Shown: positions 54,346 through 62,692, numbered from the stretch's first letter. The stretch is DNA of 64,000 nucleotides from an uncultured Burkholderiales bacterium (GCA_902825995.1 CADEDE010000001.1:1-64000), one strand, 5' to 3'. Notes: generated from the letters alone by a model not told the origin. Made by a program: numbers and translations.

Positions 54346-54674
54346 ATCTGATGACGGTTGACGGGTACAACGCCAAGATCGAATACGACGAAGAGCTCGA
54401 CCTCTTTCGCGGTGAGATTCTTGGCCTGAGTGGCGGCGCCGACTTCTACGGCAAGAACCCCAAGGAACTTCGCGCCGAGTTCAAGAAGTCGCTGCAAGTC
54501 TTTCTCGACGTGTGCAAGGAGAAGGGCATCGAGCCGCGCCGCCAGTTTTCGGGCAAGTTCAACTTGCGCATTCCACCCGAGCTGCACGAAAGGCTGGCTA
54601 TCGAAGCGCAGGCACAGGGCAAGAGCATCAACAGCTTGGCCCAAGAGGCATTGCAGGAACGGGTCGCTTCTTGA
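54342..54674 (+). CDS. hicB: HicB-family antitoxin
   Basis: Protein of 110 aa that neutralises HicA and represses the operon. The N-terminal partial RNase-H-like HicB fold (VDGYNAKIEYDEELDLFRGE, ILGLSGGADFYGKN) is followed by a C-terminal Arc-type ribbon-helix-helix (KFNLRIPPELHERLAIEAQA, GKSINSLAQEALQERV). The ATG overlaps the hicA stop (ATGA), the normal toxin-first order of hicAB. All parts look intact. Confidence 0.92.
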   Translation: MNLMTVDGYNAKIEYDEELDLFRGEILGLSGGADFYGKNPKELRAEFKKSLQVFLDVCKEKGIEPRRQFSGKFNLRIPPELHERLAIEAQAQGKSINSLAQEALQERVAS

Positions 54675-54709
54675 CCGCGCTCGGACGTTCGCTAGGGATG
54701 GCCTGAGCC

Positions 54710-56923
54710 ATGCCCCAGAGCCTCCTCCCCACCCCCCGCCACGCCGACCGCCTGCCGCCGCACATCGGCAAGGAGGCGCTCGCGCGCGTGCGCCACGGCG
54801 TGCACCACCTGCCGCAGGTGGTGAAGCCGGCCGATTACCTGGCCGAGTCGAATGCTGACTTCGAGACCCACCTCGACAAGCTTGGCCTGATCCTCTTGCA
54901 AAAGCCCGTGGCCGGGCAACGGCCGAGCCGGTGGATCGACCCGGCACTGATCGACGCCGCGCTGGCGCACCTCGACGCCGTCGGCAGTGGCCCGAAGGCG
55001 CGGCCGCTGATGTTGGAGCGCACGACAGCGCTCGAACAGATGGCGGTATCCCGCCGCGCCGGCGTGTGGACGCGCCTGATCCGCCATACGCTGAAGCTCT
55101 CGCAAGCCGACTGGACGGTGCCGGTGCTGTTCCGCATCCCGGTCGACGCCAATGAGGTGTGGGCCTTCTACCGCAGCGCCGACAAGGCCGCGCTGCTGGC
55201 CGCGCTGGGCCCGCCGCCGCAGCACCCGCAGGCGCCCGAGCTGACGGCGCACCTGGAAGCGCTGATCGCACGCAGCCGGGCCTTCAAAGCGCGCGAGCTC
55301 GAATCGCTGTTGCCGCGCCTGCAATCCGAAGGCGGCATCGCGCAGCCGCTCGAAGAAATGAAAGCCGCCTTCACCCGCGCGCAGGAGCGCTGGGAATGCC
55401 GCGTCGCCGAGATCGACACGCTCGAAGGCCTGAACACCGAACTCGCGTTCCAGGGCTACCCCGACACCTTCAACAAGGCGCGGCAACTCCAACGCAAGGT
55501 CACGCTCTACGTCGGCCCGCCCAACAGCGGCAAGACCCACGCCGCGTTCGAGTGCCTGGCGCAGGCCCTGGACGGCGCCTACCTGGCCCCGCTGCGCCTG
55601 TTGGCCCTGGAAGGCCGTGACCGACTCGTCGCGCGCGGTGTGCCCTGCTCCCTGCTCACCGGCGAAGAGAACGTACCCGCCGTGGGCGCGCGCGTGGTCA
55701 GCAGCACGATCGAGATGGTGGGCACTAACACGCCGATCGACGTGGCCGTGATCGACGAAGCGCAGATGATCTTCGACAACTCGCGCGGCTGGGCCTGGAC
55801 GCAGGCCATCGTGGCCGTGCCGGCCAACGAGGTGATCATCATCTGCTCGGCCTACGCGGTGCCGGCCATCGAAAACCTGCTCGGCCTGTGCGGCGAGCGC
55901 TGCACGGTGCGCCACTTCGAGCGCAAGCAGCATGTGCAGCTCTTGCCCAACCCGGTGCCGGTGCACACGCTGATGCTCGGCGACGCGGTAGTGGCCTTCA
56001 GCCGCCGCGATGTGCTGATTCTGCGCGACCAGATCGCCGCGGCCGGCCACCCGGTGAGCGTGATCTACGGCGCGCTGCCGCCCGAGGTGCGGCGCCGGGA
56101 AGCAGAGCGCTTCGCCGAAGGCGCCAGCCACATCCTCGTCGCCACCGACGCCATCGGCATGGGCCTGAACCTGCCGATCCGCCGCGTGCTGTTCAGCACC
56201 ATGACCAAGTTCGACGGCGTCAACGACCGGCCGCTCGGCGAGAGCGAGGTGCACCAGATCGCAGGGCGCGCCGGCCGCTTCGGCATCCACGAAGAAGGAT
56301 TCGTCGGCGTGCTGAAGGAGGCCGAGCCCGGCGCGCTGAAACTGCTGACCGACCTGCTGCCGAAAACGCCGCGCGCGCCGCGCGACTTCAAGGCCCCGGT
56401 GGCACCGAACAACTGGCATGTGCAGACCATCGCGTCGCGCCTGCAACTGACGAAGTTGCGCGAGGTGCTCGGCGTATTCGTCGAACAGTTGAAGCTCGAT
56501 GACGCGCACTTCGCCGTCGCCGAACTGGAGCAGATGCTCGACCTGGCCGAGAAGCTCGACGCCAGCGCCGCGAAGCTCACGCTGAAAGAGCGCTTCATCT
56601 ACGCCCAGGCCCCCGTCGATACGCGCACCGAGAACCAGTTGCAGGCCTTCCTCGACTGGACCAGCGCCCACGCCGCCACCGGCCAGGCGGGGTCACCGTG
56701 GTTCCTGGACCAGGTGGACGGCCACAGCCGCCTCGAAGCCATGGAGCAGGCGCTGCGCGCGTGCACGCTGTGGCTGTGGCTCGACCTGCGCTTCCCCGGC
56801 GCCTACGGCCACGTCGAAAACGTGCTGGCGCTGCGCAGCCAGCTCAACGACGGCATCGAGCGGCAGTTGAAGGGCAAGCGGCCGCTAGCGCAGATGAGGA
56901 ATCGGCAGCGGAAAGGGCGTTGA
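54710..56923 (+). CDS. Suv3-type DEAD/DEAH RNA helicase
   Basis: Superfamily 2 helicase of 737 aa related to mitochondrial Suv3. A 200-residue N-terminal region of unknown fold precedes the ATPase core with P-loop YVGPPNSGKTHAAFE (about residues 267-281). Motif II is D-E-A-Q in AVIDEAQMIFDNS, motif V is IGMGLNLPIRRVLF, and motif VI is HQIAGRAGRFG (about residues 514-524). The C terminus (FPGAYGHVENVLALRSQLND, GIERQL) is the Suv3 C-terminal type. Alphaproteobacteria have similar proteins; the substrate here is unknown. A diverged copy of its last 45 codons lies at 59095. Confidence 0.88.
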   Translation: MPQSLLPTPRHADRLPPHIGKEALARVRHGVHHLPQVVKPADYLAESNADFETHLDKLGLILLQKPVAGQRPSRWIDPALIDAALAHLDAVGSGPKARPLMLERTTALEQMAVSRRAGVWTRLIRHTLKLSQADWTVPVLFRIPVDANEVWAFYRSADKAALLAALGPPPQHPQAPELTAHLEALIARSRAFKARELESLLPRLQSEGGIAQPLEEMKAAFTRAQERWECRVAEIDTLEGLNTELAFQGYPDTFNKARQLQRKVTLYVGPPNSGKTHAAFECLAQALDGAYLAPLRLLALEGRDRLVARGVPCSLLTGEENVPAVGARVVSSTIEMVGTNTPIDVAVIDEAQMIFDNSRGWAWTQAIVAVPANEVIIICSAYAVPAIENLLGLCGERCTVRHFERKQHVQLLPNPVPVHTLMLGDAVVAFSRRDVLILRDQIAAAGHPVSVIYGALPPEVRRREAERFAEGASHILVATDAIGMGLNLPIRRVLFSTMTKFDGVNDRPLGESEVHQIAGRAGRFGIHEEGFVGVLKEAEPGALKLLTDLLPKTPRAPRDFKAPVAPNNWHVQTIASRLQLTKLREVLGVFVEQLKLDDAHFAVAELEQMLDLAEKLDASAAKLTLKERFIYAQAPVDTRTENQLQAFLDWTSAHAATGQAGSPWFLDQVDGHSRLEAMEQALRACTLWLWLDLRFPGAYGHVENVLALRSQLNDGIERQLKGKRPLAQMRNRQRKGR

Positions 56924-56964
56924 GGGCGCTCTGACGCCCTTTCCATCAGGCTCTCGCGATGCTA

Positions 56965-56981
56965 GTATTACCATGTAATAC
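56965..56981. promoter_or_regulatory. Perfect palindrome, putative AbrB-VapC operator
   Basis: GTATTAC-CAT-GTAATAC is a perfect inverted repeat (7-bp arms, 3-bp spacer) ending 10 nt before the antitoxin ATG. It overlaps the place where a -10 box (GTATTA/TATTAC) would be. AbrB-type VapB antitoxins repress their own operon through such repeats, so this is very likely the operator. Confidence 0.7.
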
Positions 56982-56991
56982 AGGAGATGCC

Positions 56992-57225
56992 ATGGAAGCA
57001 ACATCCGTCACCAGCAAGGGCCAGGTCACGATCCCGCAGAGAGTCCGGCAGCAACTCGGCATTCGCCAAGGCAGCCGGATCGAGTTTCTGATGGTCGGCG
57101 ACCATGTCGAAATGCGCGTGGCCAGTTCGCCCACCGGCTTGCCCGACAGCGGCTTCGGCATGCTCAAGAGCCGGCGTGCCGCGCTGCCCGCGGGCCTGGA
57201 TCCGGCCACGCTGCTCAAACGATGA
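56992..57225 (+). CDS. AbrB/SpoVT-type antitoxin (VapB-like)
   Basis: Protein of 77 aa with an AbrB swapped-hairpin DNA-binding domain at the N terminus (TSVTSKGQVTIPQRVRQQLG, then IRQGSRIEFLMVGDHVEMRV). A short C-terminal tail should occupy the toxin active site. An AGGAG Shine-Dalgarno precedes the ATG. Its stop overlaps the toxin start (ATGA). It pairs with the PIN protein downstream and should bind the palindrome at 56965. Confidence 0.9.
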   Translation: MEATSVTSKGQVTIPQRVRQQLGIRQGSRIEFLMVGDHVEMRVASSPTGLPDSGFGMLKSRRAALPAGLDPATLLKR

Positions 57226-57638
57226 TCGGCCTGGACACCAACGTCGTCGCCCGCTACTACGTCGAGGACAAGGCCGACACGCAGGCTGTGCGCCAACGCG
57301 CCGCTGCCCGGCGCCTGATCGAATCGGGCCAGCCACTGATGGTTTGCAAGACCGTGCTGCTGGAATTTGAGTGGGTCATGCGCGGCTACTACGGCTTCTC
57401 GTCGGCCGAGGCGGTGTCGGTACTGCGGCACCTGCTGGCTCTGGCCCACGTCAACATCGAAGACCGCACCACCGTCGAGCACGCGCTGTCGCATTGCGAA
57501 GCAGGCATCGACCTGGCCGACGCGATGCACCACGCCAGCTACCGCGCCTGCGCGAGCATGGCCTCGTTCGACGATCAGAAGTTTGCGCGCCGCGCGAAAA
57601 AGCTGGGCCTAGCGCCGGTGGTGGTGATTCCGACGTAG
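57222..57638 (+). CDS. vapC: VapC-like PIN-domain ribonuclease toxin
   Basis: PIN-fold RNase of 138 aa. The first acidic residue is in MIGLDTNVVARYYVED (Asp5). The next conserved acidic site is in LLEFEWVM, and the C-terminal pair lies in DLADAMHHASYRA and SFDDQKFARR. The acidic tetrad of an active PIN nuclease thus seems complete. Typical targets are initiator tRNA or rRNA loops. The ATG overlaps the antitoxin stop by 4 nt, the standard coupled order. Confidence 0.92.
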   Translation: MIGLDTNVVARYYVEDKADTQAVRQRAAARRLIESGQPLMVCKTVLLEFEWVMRGYYGFSSAEAVSVLRHLLALAHVNIEDRTTVEHALSHCEAGIDLADAMHHASYRACASMASFDDQKFARRAKKLGLAPVVVIPT

Positions 57639-57688
57639 GCCTTGAAGAACGCCCTCGGCGCCGACCACGTCGATCAGCCTTTCCACAA

Positions 57689-58525
57689 CTATTCCCACGA
57701 CTCAACGCCCAGCGCGAAAGCCACCGCCGCCCGCCACCAGCCTGCATCGACCCGGTCAGTCCAATCGTTGTGATCGGCGGCCTCGATCACCACCAGGCGC
57801 TTCGGGCCAGCCAGCCCGGCGTGCAGCGCGCGGCCGAAGCGTGCCGGCACGATGCTGTCGCGCTCGGCGACGGCCACCAGCACCGGGCGGTCGAAGCCCG
57901 CCAGGCGGGCCTGCGTGTCGTACTCGTCGCGCAGCATCCACTTCACCGGCAGCCACGGGTAGTGGTGCGCGCCGACATGCGCGAGCCGGTCCCACGGCGT
58001 GATGAGCAGCAGCCCCGCGGTGAGCTCGCGGCGCTGAGGGTTGGCTACAGCGGCCGCAGCGGCCACCGCCGCGCCGAGCGATTCGCCCACCAGCAGCAGC
58101 GGCCCGCCGTACTGGCGGTGCGCGAGCGCGACCGTCTGTTCGGCATCGGCCACGCAGCTCGCTTCGCCGAGCGCCCCCGCGCGGGGGCCGTAGCCGGGGT
58201 ACTCGGCGAGGATCACGCGCAAGCCCAGCGGCGCGAGTGCGTGGGCGTAGAACGCGCGATCGCCGACATGCCCGGCGTTGCCGTGAAAGACGATCGCGGT
58301 GCCGCGCACGGCGCCCGCCGGTTCGGCGACCAGGCCGCGAAAGTCCTGCGCCGACGGCCAGGCCCGCAACTCGGCGGTGGCGACGTTCGCCACCGTGGCC
58401 GGGGCGGGGAAGTAGAGCAGCCGGTCCTGGCGCACATAGATCGCCGCCAGGACCATCAGGCCCACGACAAGGATTGCCAGCACGGTGGCCATGGCCTGCA
58501 GCGCTTTCTGGGTCAACCCGGGCAC
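57689..58525 (-). CDS. Membrane-anchored alpha/beta hydrolase
   Basis: Serine hydrolase of 278 aa. An N-terminal transmembrane or signal-anchor helix (MATVLAILVVGLMVLAAIYV) is followed by the hydrolase fold. The oxyanion-region motif is VFHGNAGHVGDRAFY, the nucleophile elbow LLLVGESLGAAVAAA (G-E-S-L-G), then the acid segment VLVAVAERDSIVP and the catalytic His in EAADHNDWTD. The GTG at 58525 is the earliest start; an ATG 11 codons later (58492) would start right at the helix. Homologues include esterases of the YqiA/BemA group; the substrate is unknown. Confidence 0.82.
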   Translation of the reverse strand: MPGLTQKALQAMATVLAILVVGLMVLAAIYVRQDRLLYFPAPATVANVATAELRAWPSAQDFRGLVAEPAGAVRGTAIVFHGNAGHVGDRAFYAHALAPLGLRVILAEYPGYGPRAGALGEASCVADAEQTVALAHRQYGGPLLLVGESLGAAVAAAAAVANPQRRELTAGLLLITPWDRLAHVGAHHYPWLPVKWMLRDEYDTQARLAGFDRPVLVAVAERDSIVPARFGRALHAGLAGPKRLVVIEAADHNDWTDRVDAGWWRAAVAFALGVESWE

Positions 58526-58647
58526 GACGCCGATCGAGGAAAGGTGAACTCGCTATCGTGCACTACCCGAGGCCCGCGCGTTGATCGCGCGCGCTCGCCT
58601 GTGTATGCTGCCTTGCGCCTGCCCGGCGAGATCGACAAGGAGTGGCC

Positions 58648-59046
58648 ATGTCGCGCAACACCGATGCCGTCAAAGCGATCTACGAATCCTTCGGCAAGGG
58701 CGATGTCCCAGCGATCCTCGCTCGCCTGGCTGCCGATGTGGCGTGGGAGCACGACTGGGGCGGTGAAAGCCTCAAGTGGTTCGAACCGCGGTGGGGTCGG
58801 GCCGCGGTGCCGGGCTTCTTTGCGAGCCTGGCGGACTTCGAATTCATCCGCTTCGAGCCCTTCGCGTTCCTCGAAGACGACGACAGGGTCGCCGTGCCGG
58901 TGCGCCTGGAACTCGTCGTCAAGGCCAACGGCAAGCGCATCCGAGACCTCGAAATGCACCTGTGGACGTTTGGGCCGGAAGGCCTGGTTCCGGGTTTCCG
59001 GCACTTCGTCGATACGCAGCAGTGGGCGCAGTCCAGCCGGGCATAG
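58648..59046 (+). CDS. SnoaL/NTF2-like domain protein
   Basis: Single-domain protein of 132 aa in the NTF2-like fold. It starts NTDAVKAIYESFGKGDVPAI, has the strand pair EHDWGGESLKWFEPRWGRAA and FIRFEPFAFLEDDDRVAVPV, and ends with a hydrophobic strand (LEMHLWTFGPEGLVPGFRHF). Members bind small hydrophobic ligands or catalyse aldol-type reactions; the function here is unknown. An AAGGAG Shine-Dalgarno lies just before; a GTG two codons earlier was not chosen. It is the last intact gene before a cluster of broken ones. Confidence 0.78.
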   Translation: MSRNTDAVKAIYESFGKGDVPAILARLAADVAWEHDWGGESLKWFEPRWGRAAVPGFFASLADFEFIRFEPFAFLEDDDRVAVPVRLELVVKANGKRIRDLEMHLWTFGPEGLVPGFRHFVDTQQWAQSSRA

Positions 59047-59094
59047 AAACTGCGCTCGGTTGCGCCGGCAGTGGCACCGGTGCTGCTGCCGTGC

Positions 59095-59235
59095 ATGCTG
59101 TGGCTGGAGCTCGAGCTGCGCTTCCCCGGCGCCTACCGCCACGTCGAGTACGTGCTGGCGCTGCGCAGCCAGCTCAGCGACGGCATAGAGCGGCAGCTGG
59201 CGCAGATGAGGAATCGGCAGCGGCGCGCGCGATAG
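59095..59235 (+). pseudogene. Duplicated 3' fragment of a Suv3-type helicase
   Basis: The 46-codon frame MLWLELELRFPGAYRHVEYV through QMRNRQRRAR is a diverged copy of the last 50 codons of the helicase gene at 54710-56923, whose tail reads LWLDLRFPGAYGHVENVLAL and ends QMRNRQRKGR. The nucleotide match is high, with a few substitutions and a 12-nt deletion at the KGKRPL position. Nothing of the helicase core lies upstream, so it is a partial copy, probably from recombination or from a lost tandem homologue. Confidence 0.85.
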
Positions 59236-59255
59236 ATTGCCGCCGCGACGCTGCC

Positions 59256-59495
59256 TTACGCCGGCCTACGAATACTTGCAGCCAGCTTGTCCATGCGGGA
59301 GGTAAGGTCCGCGGACCGACCGGTTTCACATTCCAAAACCGTGAACACGCGCCAGCCCTGCGCCTTGAGCGCTGCGACCTTGCGCTGGTCGCGCTCTCGG
59401 CTGCTGGCAATCTTTGGCACCCAGTAAGTCACATTCAACGTCGGAAGCCGCCCCTTGGGGCAGCTATGTCCATGCCAGAAGCAGCGGCAGCACAC
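59256..59495 (-). pseudogene. vsr: Truncated very-short-patch repair endonuclease (Vsr) fragment
   Basis: The 79-codon frame (GTG at 59495) contains CFWHGHSCPKGRLPTLNVTY, WVPKIASSRERDQRKVAALK and GWRVFTVLECE. These are the metal/catalytic His block and the C-terminal half of Vsr DNA mismatch endonucleases. The N-terminal half, including the catalytic Asp loop, is missing; upstream sequence switches at once into the broken hydrolase on the other strand. Vsr normally sits with a C5-cytosine methylase, and none is in the window, so this is a leftover of a lost restriction-modification module. Confidence 0.8.
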
Positions 59496-60399
59496 CTATG
59501 TGCGCTACGACTAGCGCGGCTGCGGCTTGTCGGACCACGAAGGATCCTATTTTCGCTCCACGCCTGGGTGGGCGACCTCGAGGCCGTGGTGGCCAGCCTG
59601 GGGCTGCGCCGCTTTGCGCTGATCGGCATGTCGCAGGGCGGCGCGGTGGCCATTGCCTACGCCGTGCGCCACCCCGAGAAGGTGTCGCAGCTGGTGCTCG
59701 CGGGTGCCTATGCGCGCGGCGCATTTCGCCGCGCGACGACCGACGCCGAGCGGCTGGAGTCGCAGACCCTGATCAACCTGGCGCGCGTGGGCTGGGGGCG
59801 CGACAACCCGGGGTTTCGCCAGGGGTTCACCAACCTGTTCATCCCCGACGGCACGCGCGAGCAGCACCCAGTGGTGGAACGAGCTGGAGCGCCTGACGGT
59901 GAGCCCCGAGAACGCGGCGCGCACGCTCGAAGCCTTCTACAACGTGGACGTGAGCGCGCTCGCCATGCAGGTGCGTGTGCCCATGCTGGTGATGCATTCG
60001 CGCGGCGATGCCCGCGTGCCTTTCGACGAAGGCGGCAAGCTGGCTGCGATGATCCCGGGCGCGCGCTTCGTGCCGCTGGAAAGCCGCAACCACGTGCTGC
60101 TCGAGAACGAAGCCGCGTGGCAGCCCTTCATGGCCGAGGTGCGCGACTTCCTCGGCCCCGCGTCGGCCCCTGCAGCGCACGGGGTGCATGGCGCAACGGG
60201 AGAGGCGGCGCTGACAGGGGCCGAACGCGACGTGCTGCGACTCGTGGCCCAGGGCCTGGACAACGACGCCATCGCCAGGCAGTTGAAGAAGCGCGAGAAG
60301 ACGCTGTGCAACCAGGTGTCGAGGATCTTCAACAAGCTGGGCGTGCGCACGCGCGCCGAGGCGATCGTGCATGTGCGCGACCGCGGATCTCGGACTTGA
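59482..60399 (+). pseudogene. Broken alpha/beta hydrolase with C-terminal LuxR-type helix-turn-helix
   Basis: The parts of one gene lie in three frames. It begins inside the chain (QHTYVRYD, then a TAG at 59512 where Glu is usual, then RGCGLSD). It moves frame before HAWVGDLEAVVASLGLRRFA and the nucleophile elbow IGMSQGGAVAIAYAV. It shifts again near 59870 (an extra base in CACCCAGTGG) to enter LERLTVSPENAARTLEAFYN, the catalytic His in SRNHVLLENEAAW and a LuxR helix-turn-helix (LTGAERDVLRLVAQGLDNDA, IARQL). The N-terminal quarter is absent. The last 167 codons remain open from GTG 59899. Intact homologues are hydrolase-regulator fusions. Confidence 0.8.
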
Positions 60400-60690
60400 C
60401 GAAGCGCGGCATTGACGGTTCGAGCCCGCGCGCATCCCACACGCGCCACCCATTCACGAACCAGGGGCAATTGAGCGGGACACCGGCCCCATTTGTTGCC
60501 CTGGCAATGTCACAACATTCCTGACGTTGACGAACCGTATTGCGCTGCCGCGCTCATGCCGACAAGAAATCGGCATTCATGAAGATCATGGGCGTTTTAC
60601 AGGCCGACTAAGTAATTTCCACCGTTCGCGGGACGGGCCACGGACCTAGCATGGCTGCCTGTCGCACTCTTATAACCCAGGAGATTCACG
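60400..60690. other. Intergenic region before the TTT transporter gene
   Basis: The gap of 291 bp holds no gene that I can support. It contains a possible -35 box TTGACG (60527-60532) without a clear -10, and an inverted repeat at 60556-60576. A T-arm-like GGTTCGAGCCC lies at 60418-60428. AACCCAGGAGATTCACG gives a good Shine-Dalgarno for the gene at 60691. It marks the boundary between the fragment-rich region and the catabolic genes. Confidence 0.5.
60556..60576. promoter_or_regulatory. Inverted repeat upstream of the TTT gene, possible LysR operator
   Basis: ATGCCGA-CAAGAAA-TCGGCAT has perfect 7-bp arms and a 7-nt spacer, and contains the T-N11-A spacing favoured by LysR-type regulators. 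It lies 115 nt before the solute-binding protein ATG. The GcvA-like LysR gene at 61736 is the nearest candidate regulator. Binding is inferred. Confidence 0.45.
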
Positions 60691-61662
60691 ATGAAACGCA
60701 CGCTGTTGGCTATCGCCACATTGCTCGCCACCGCCGCCGCCTTTGCCGACTACCCCGAGAAGCCGATCACCATCGTGGTGCCATTCAGTGCTGGCGGTCC
60801 GACCGACAAGGTCGCGCGTGACTTCGCCGAGGCACTGCGCAAGCCGCTGAAAAACGCCACCATCGTGGTCGAGAACGCGGCTGGTGCCGGTGGCACGCTG
60901 GGCGCAACCAAGGTGGCCAAGGCGGCACCCGATGGCCATACGCTACTGCTGTTTCACATCGGCATGGCGACCACGCCGACCATGTACCGCAAGCTCAACT
61001 ACAACGTGCTCAACGACTTCGAGTACGCCGGCATGATCAACGACGTGCCGATGACGCTGCTGGGCCGCAAGACGCTGCCGGCCAACACCTACCCCGAGCT
61101 GGTGAAGTGGTTGCAGGAAAACAAGGGCAAGATCAACCTCGCCAACGCCGGCCAGGGCTCGGCCTCGCACCTGTGCGGGCTGATGTTCCAGAGCGCGGTT
61201 CAGATCGACATGACCACCGTGCCGTACAAGGGCACGGCCCCGGCTATGAACGACCTGCTCGGCGGCCAGGTCGACGTCATGTGCGACCAGACCACCAATA
61301 CCACCAGCCAGATCGCCGCCGGCTCGGTGAAGGCCTATGCCGTGAGCACCGCCAAGCGCGTCAATACGCCGGTGCTCGCCAAGCTGCCGACGCTGGACGA
61401 ATCGGGCCTGAAGGGCTTCAACGTCAGCATCTTCCACGGCCTGTACGCGCCCAAGGGCACGCCGGCCGATGTGATGGCCAAACTCAACACGGCGCTCAAG
61501 GAGGCGCTGAAGGATCCCGAGTTCATAAAGCGGCAGGAAGGCCTGGGCGCGGTGGTCGTGACCGACGGGCGCCTCAACCCGGCCGAGCACAAGCGGTTCG
61601 TCGCCGCCGAGATCGACAAGTGGGGCGCCGTGATCAAGGCCGCGGGGCAGTACGCGGACTGA
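60691..61662 (+). CDS. Bug/TctC-family tripartite tricarboxylate transporter substrate-binding protein
   Basis: Periplasmic binding protein of 323 aa. A signal peptide ends AAFA-DYPEK (about residue 20). The family core has KPITIVVPFSAGGPTDKVAR, VVENAAGAGGTLGATKVAKA, LPANTYPELVKWLQENKGKI, QGSASHLCGLMF and the typical TTVPYKGTAPAMNDLLGGQV. Bug proteins are expanded in Burkholderiales and bind aromatic acids, dicarboxylates or amides. Membrane partners (TctA/TctB) are not in the window. It is followed by a convergent LysR gene with a small hairpin between. Confidence 0.92.
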   Translation: MKRTLLAIATLLATAAAFADYPEKPITIVVPFSAGGPTDKVARDFAEALRKPLKNATIVVENAAGAGGTLGATKVAKAAPDGHTLLLFHIGMATTPTMYRKLNYNVLNDFEYAGMINDVPMTLLGRKTLPANTYPELVKWLQENKGKINLANAGQGSASHLCGLMFQSAVQIDMTTVPYKGTAPAMNDLLGGQVDVMCDQTTNTTSQIAAGSVKAYAVSTAKRVNTPVLAKLPTLDESGLKGFNVSIFHGLYAPKGTPADVMAKLNTALKEALKDPEFIKRQEGLGAVVVTDGRLNPAEHKRFVAAEIDKWGAVIKAAGQYAD

Positions 61663-61706
61663 GCAAGCGCAACTCGATCCGGTGACTCGAGCGTATTTTG
61701 CCGGGA

Positions 61707-61725
61707 GGCCGAATTAGCTTCGGCC
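61707..61725. terminator. Weak hairpin between convergent TTT and LysR genes
   Basis: GGCCGAA / TTCGGCC (7-bp stem, loop TTAGC) lies 44 bp after the TTT stop and 11 bp before the LysR stop. Only a short TTTT stretch lies upstream of it (61696-61699), which would serve the - strand as an A-run rather than a T-run. It is at best a weak terminator. Confidence 0.4.
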
Positions 61726-61735
61726 GCGATGATGG

Positions 61736-62692
61736 CTATGCGCTCGGCTGGTGATTCGAGCCAAGCGCCGCAGCGCCGACCGCCTCGGCGCTGCGCTGTG
61801 TCGTTGCGATCTCATTGACGATCCACGTGCAGAACGCAGCGATCACGGGGTGGTCACGGTGGCCGGGCGGGAAAAGCAGGTAGTAGGCAACATTAGAAGC
61901 ACAGCGAATATCGAACAACCGGACCAGTCGCCCCGAGTGAAGCTCGTCCACCACGTGGGCCGTGCGGGCAAGCGCGATCCCCAGGCCTTCCTGCGCTGCC
62001 TCAAGTGCCATGTTGGTGTCCGGAAAGCGCGACCCCTCAATGAGGTTTACACCGGGAATACCCGCGGCCGCAAACCAATCTTCCCAGTTGGTATGGTAGA
62101 GCTCCCCGAGGCGAAGCAAGAGGGGATACTTAAGCAGGGCTTGCGGCGATGAGGGCCTACCGGCCCGTGCCAGGAATTCCGGGGTGCATACCGGAAAGAC
62201 CTCTTCGCGCAGCAACAGTACCGACTCGATTCCTGGGAAATGGCCATCGCCGAGACGGATAGCGATGTCCACATCGCTATCGGTAAAGCCCACGAACTGG
62301 TCGTGCGTCGAAATCCAGACGTTGATATCGGGATGCAAGGCGTGAAAACGCGCAAGGCGCGGAACGAGCCATTTCACGGCGAACGACTGGAGAGTGTCGA
62401 TGCGCAATTCTTCGCGCGATGAAACCACGTGCAGCGCGTCAAGCGCCTGGGCCGTGCGATCAAAGAACTCGCGCGTGATATTGGCCAACTCAAGTCCGGC
62501 CCGAGTCAGGCTCAAGCGCTGTGCTTTGCGTTCGAAAAGCTTCAACCCCCAAATATCCTCCAGCAGCTTGATCTGGTGACTTATCGCACTCTGGGTGACG
62601 TGCAGTTTTTCCGCCGCTTTTGTAAAACTCAGGCTTCGGGCGGCGGCTTCAAGGGCGCGCAGGCTGGATATAGGTGGTAGTCGTCGGGACAC
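61736..62692 (-). CDS. GcvA-like LysR transcriptional regulator
   Basis: Regulator of 318 aa with a winged helix-turn-helix start (PISSLRALEAAARSLSFTKA, AEKLHVTQSAISHQIKLLED) and a LysR substrate domain resembling GcvA (ELRIDTLQSFAVKWLVPRLA, FTDSDVDIAIRLGDGHFPGI). It starts with GTG and lies downstream of the reductase gene on the same strand, separated by 127 bp. It probably controls the catabolic genes around it. Lower GC and more mixed codon use than the rest of the window hint that this end was acquired separately. Confidence 0.9.
   Translation of the reverse strand: MSRRLPPISSLRALEAAARSLSFTKAAEKLHVTQSAISHQIKLLEDIWGLKLFERKAQRLSLTRAGLELANITREFFDRTAQALDALHVVSSREELRIDTLQSFAVKWLVPRLARFHALHPDINVWISTHDQFVGFTDSDVDIAIRLGDGHFPGIESVLLLREEVFPVCTPEFLARAGRPSSPQALLKYPLLLRLGELYHTNWEDWFAAAGIPGVNLIEGSRFPDTNMALEAAQEGLGIALARTAHVVDELHSGRLVRLFDIRCASNVAYYLLFPPGHRDHPVIAAFCTWIVNEIATTQRSAEAVGAAALGSNHQPSA

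Noticed and set aside
57639..57688. Open stretch after vapC reading like a protein C terminus
   Set aside because: It is under 20 codons, has no start and does not match a family I know.
60418..60428. GGTTCGAGCCC resembling a tRNA T-arm, possible attachment site
   Set aside because: The flanking 5-nt segments do not pair beyond three bases, there is no acceptor stem or anticodon arm, no integrase gene and no second copy in the window.
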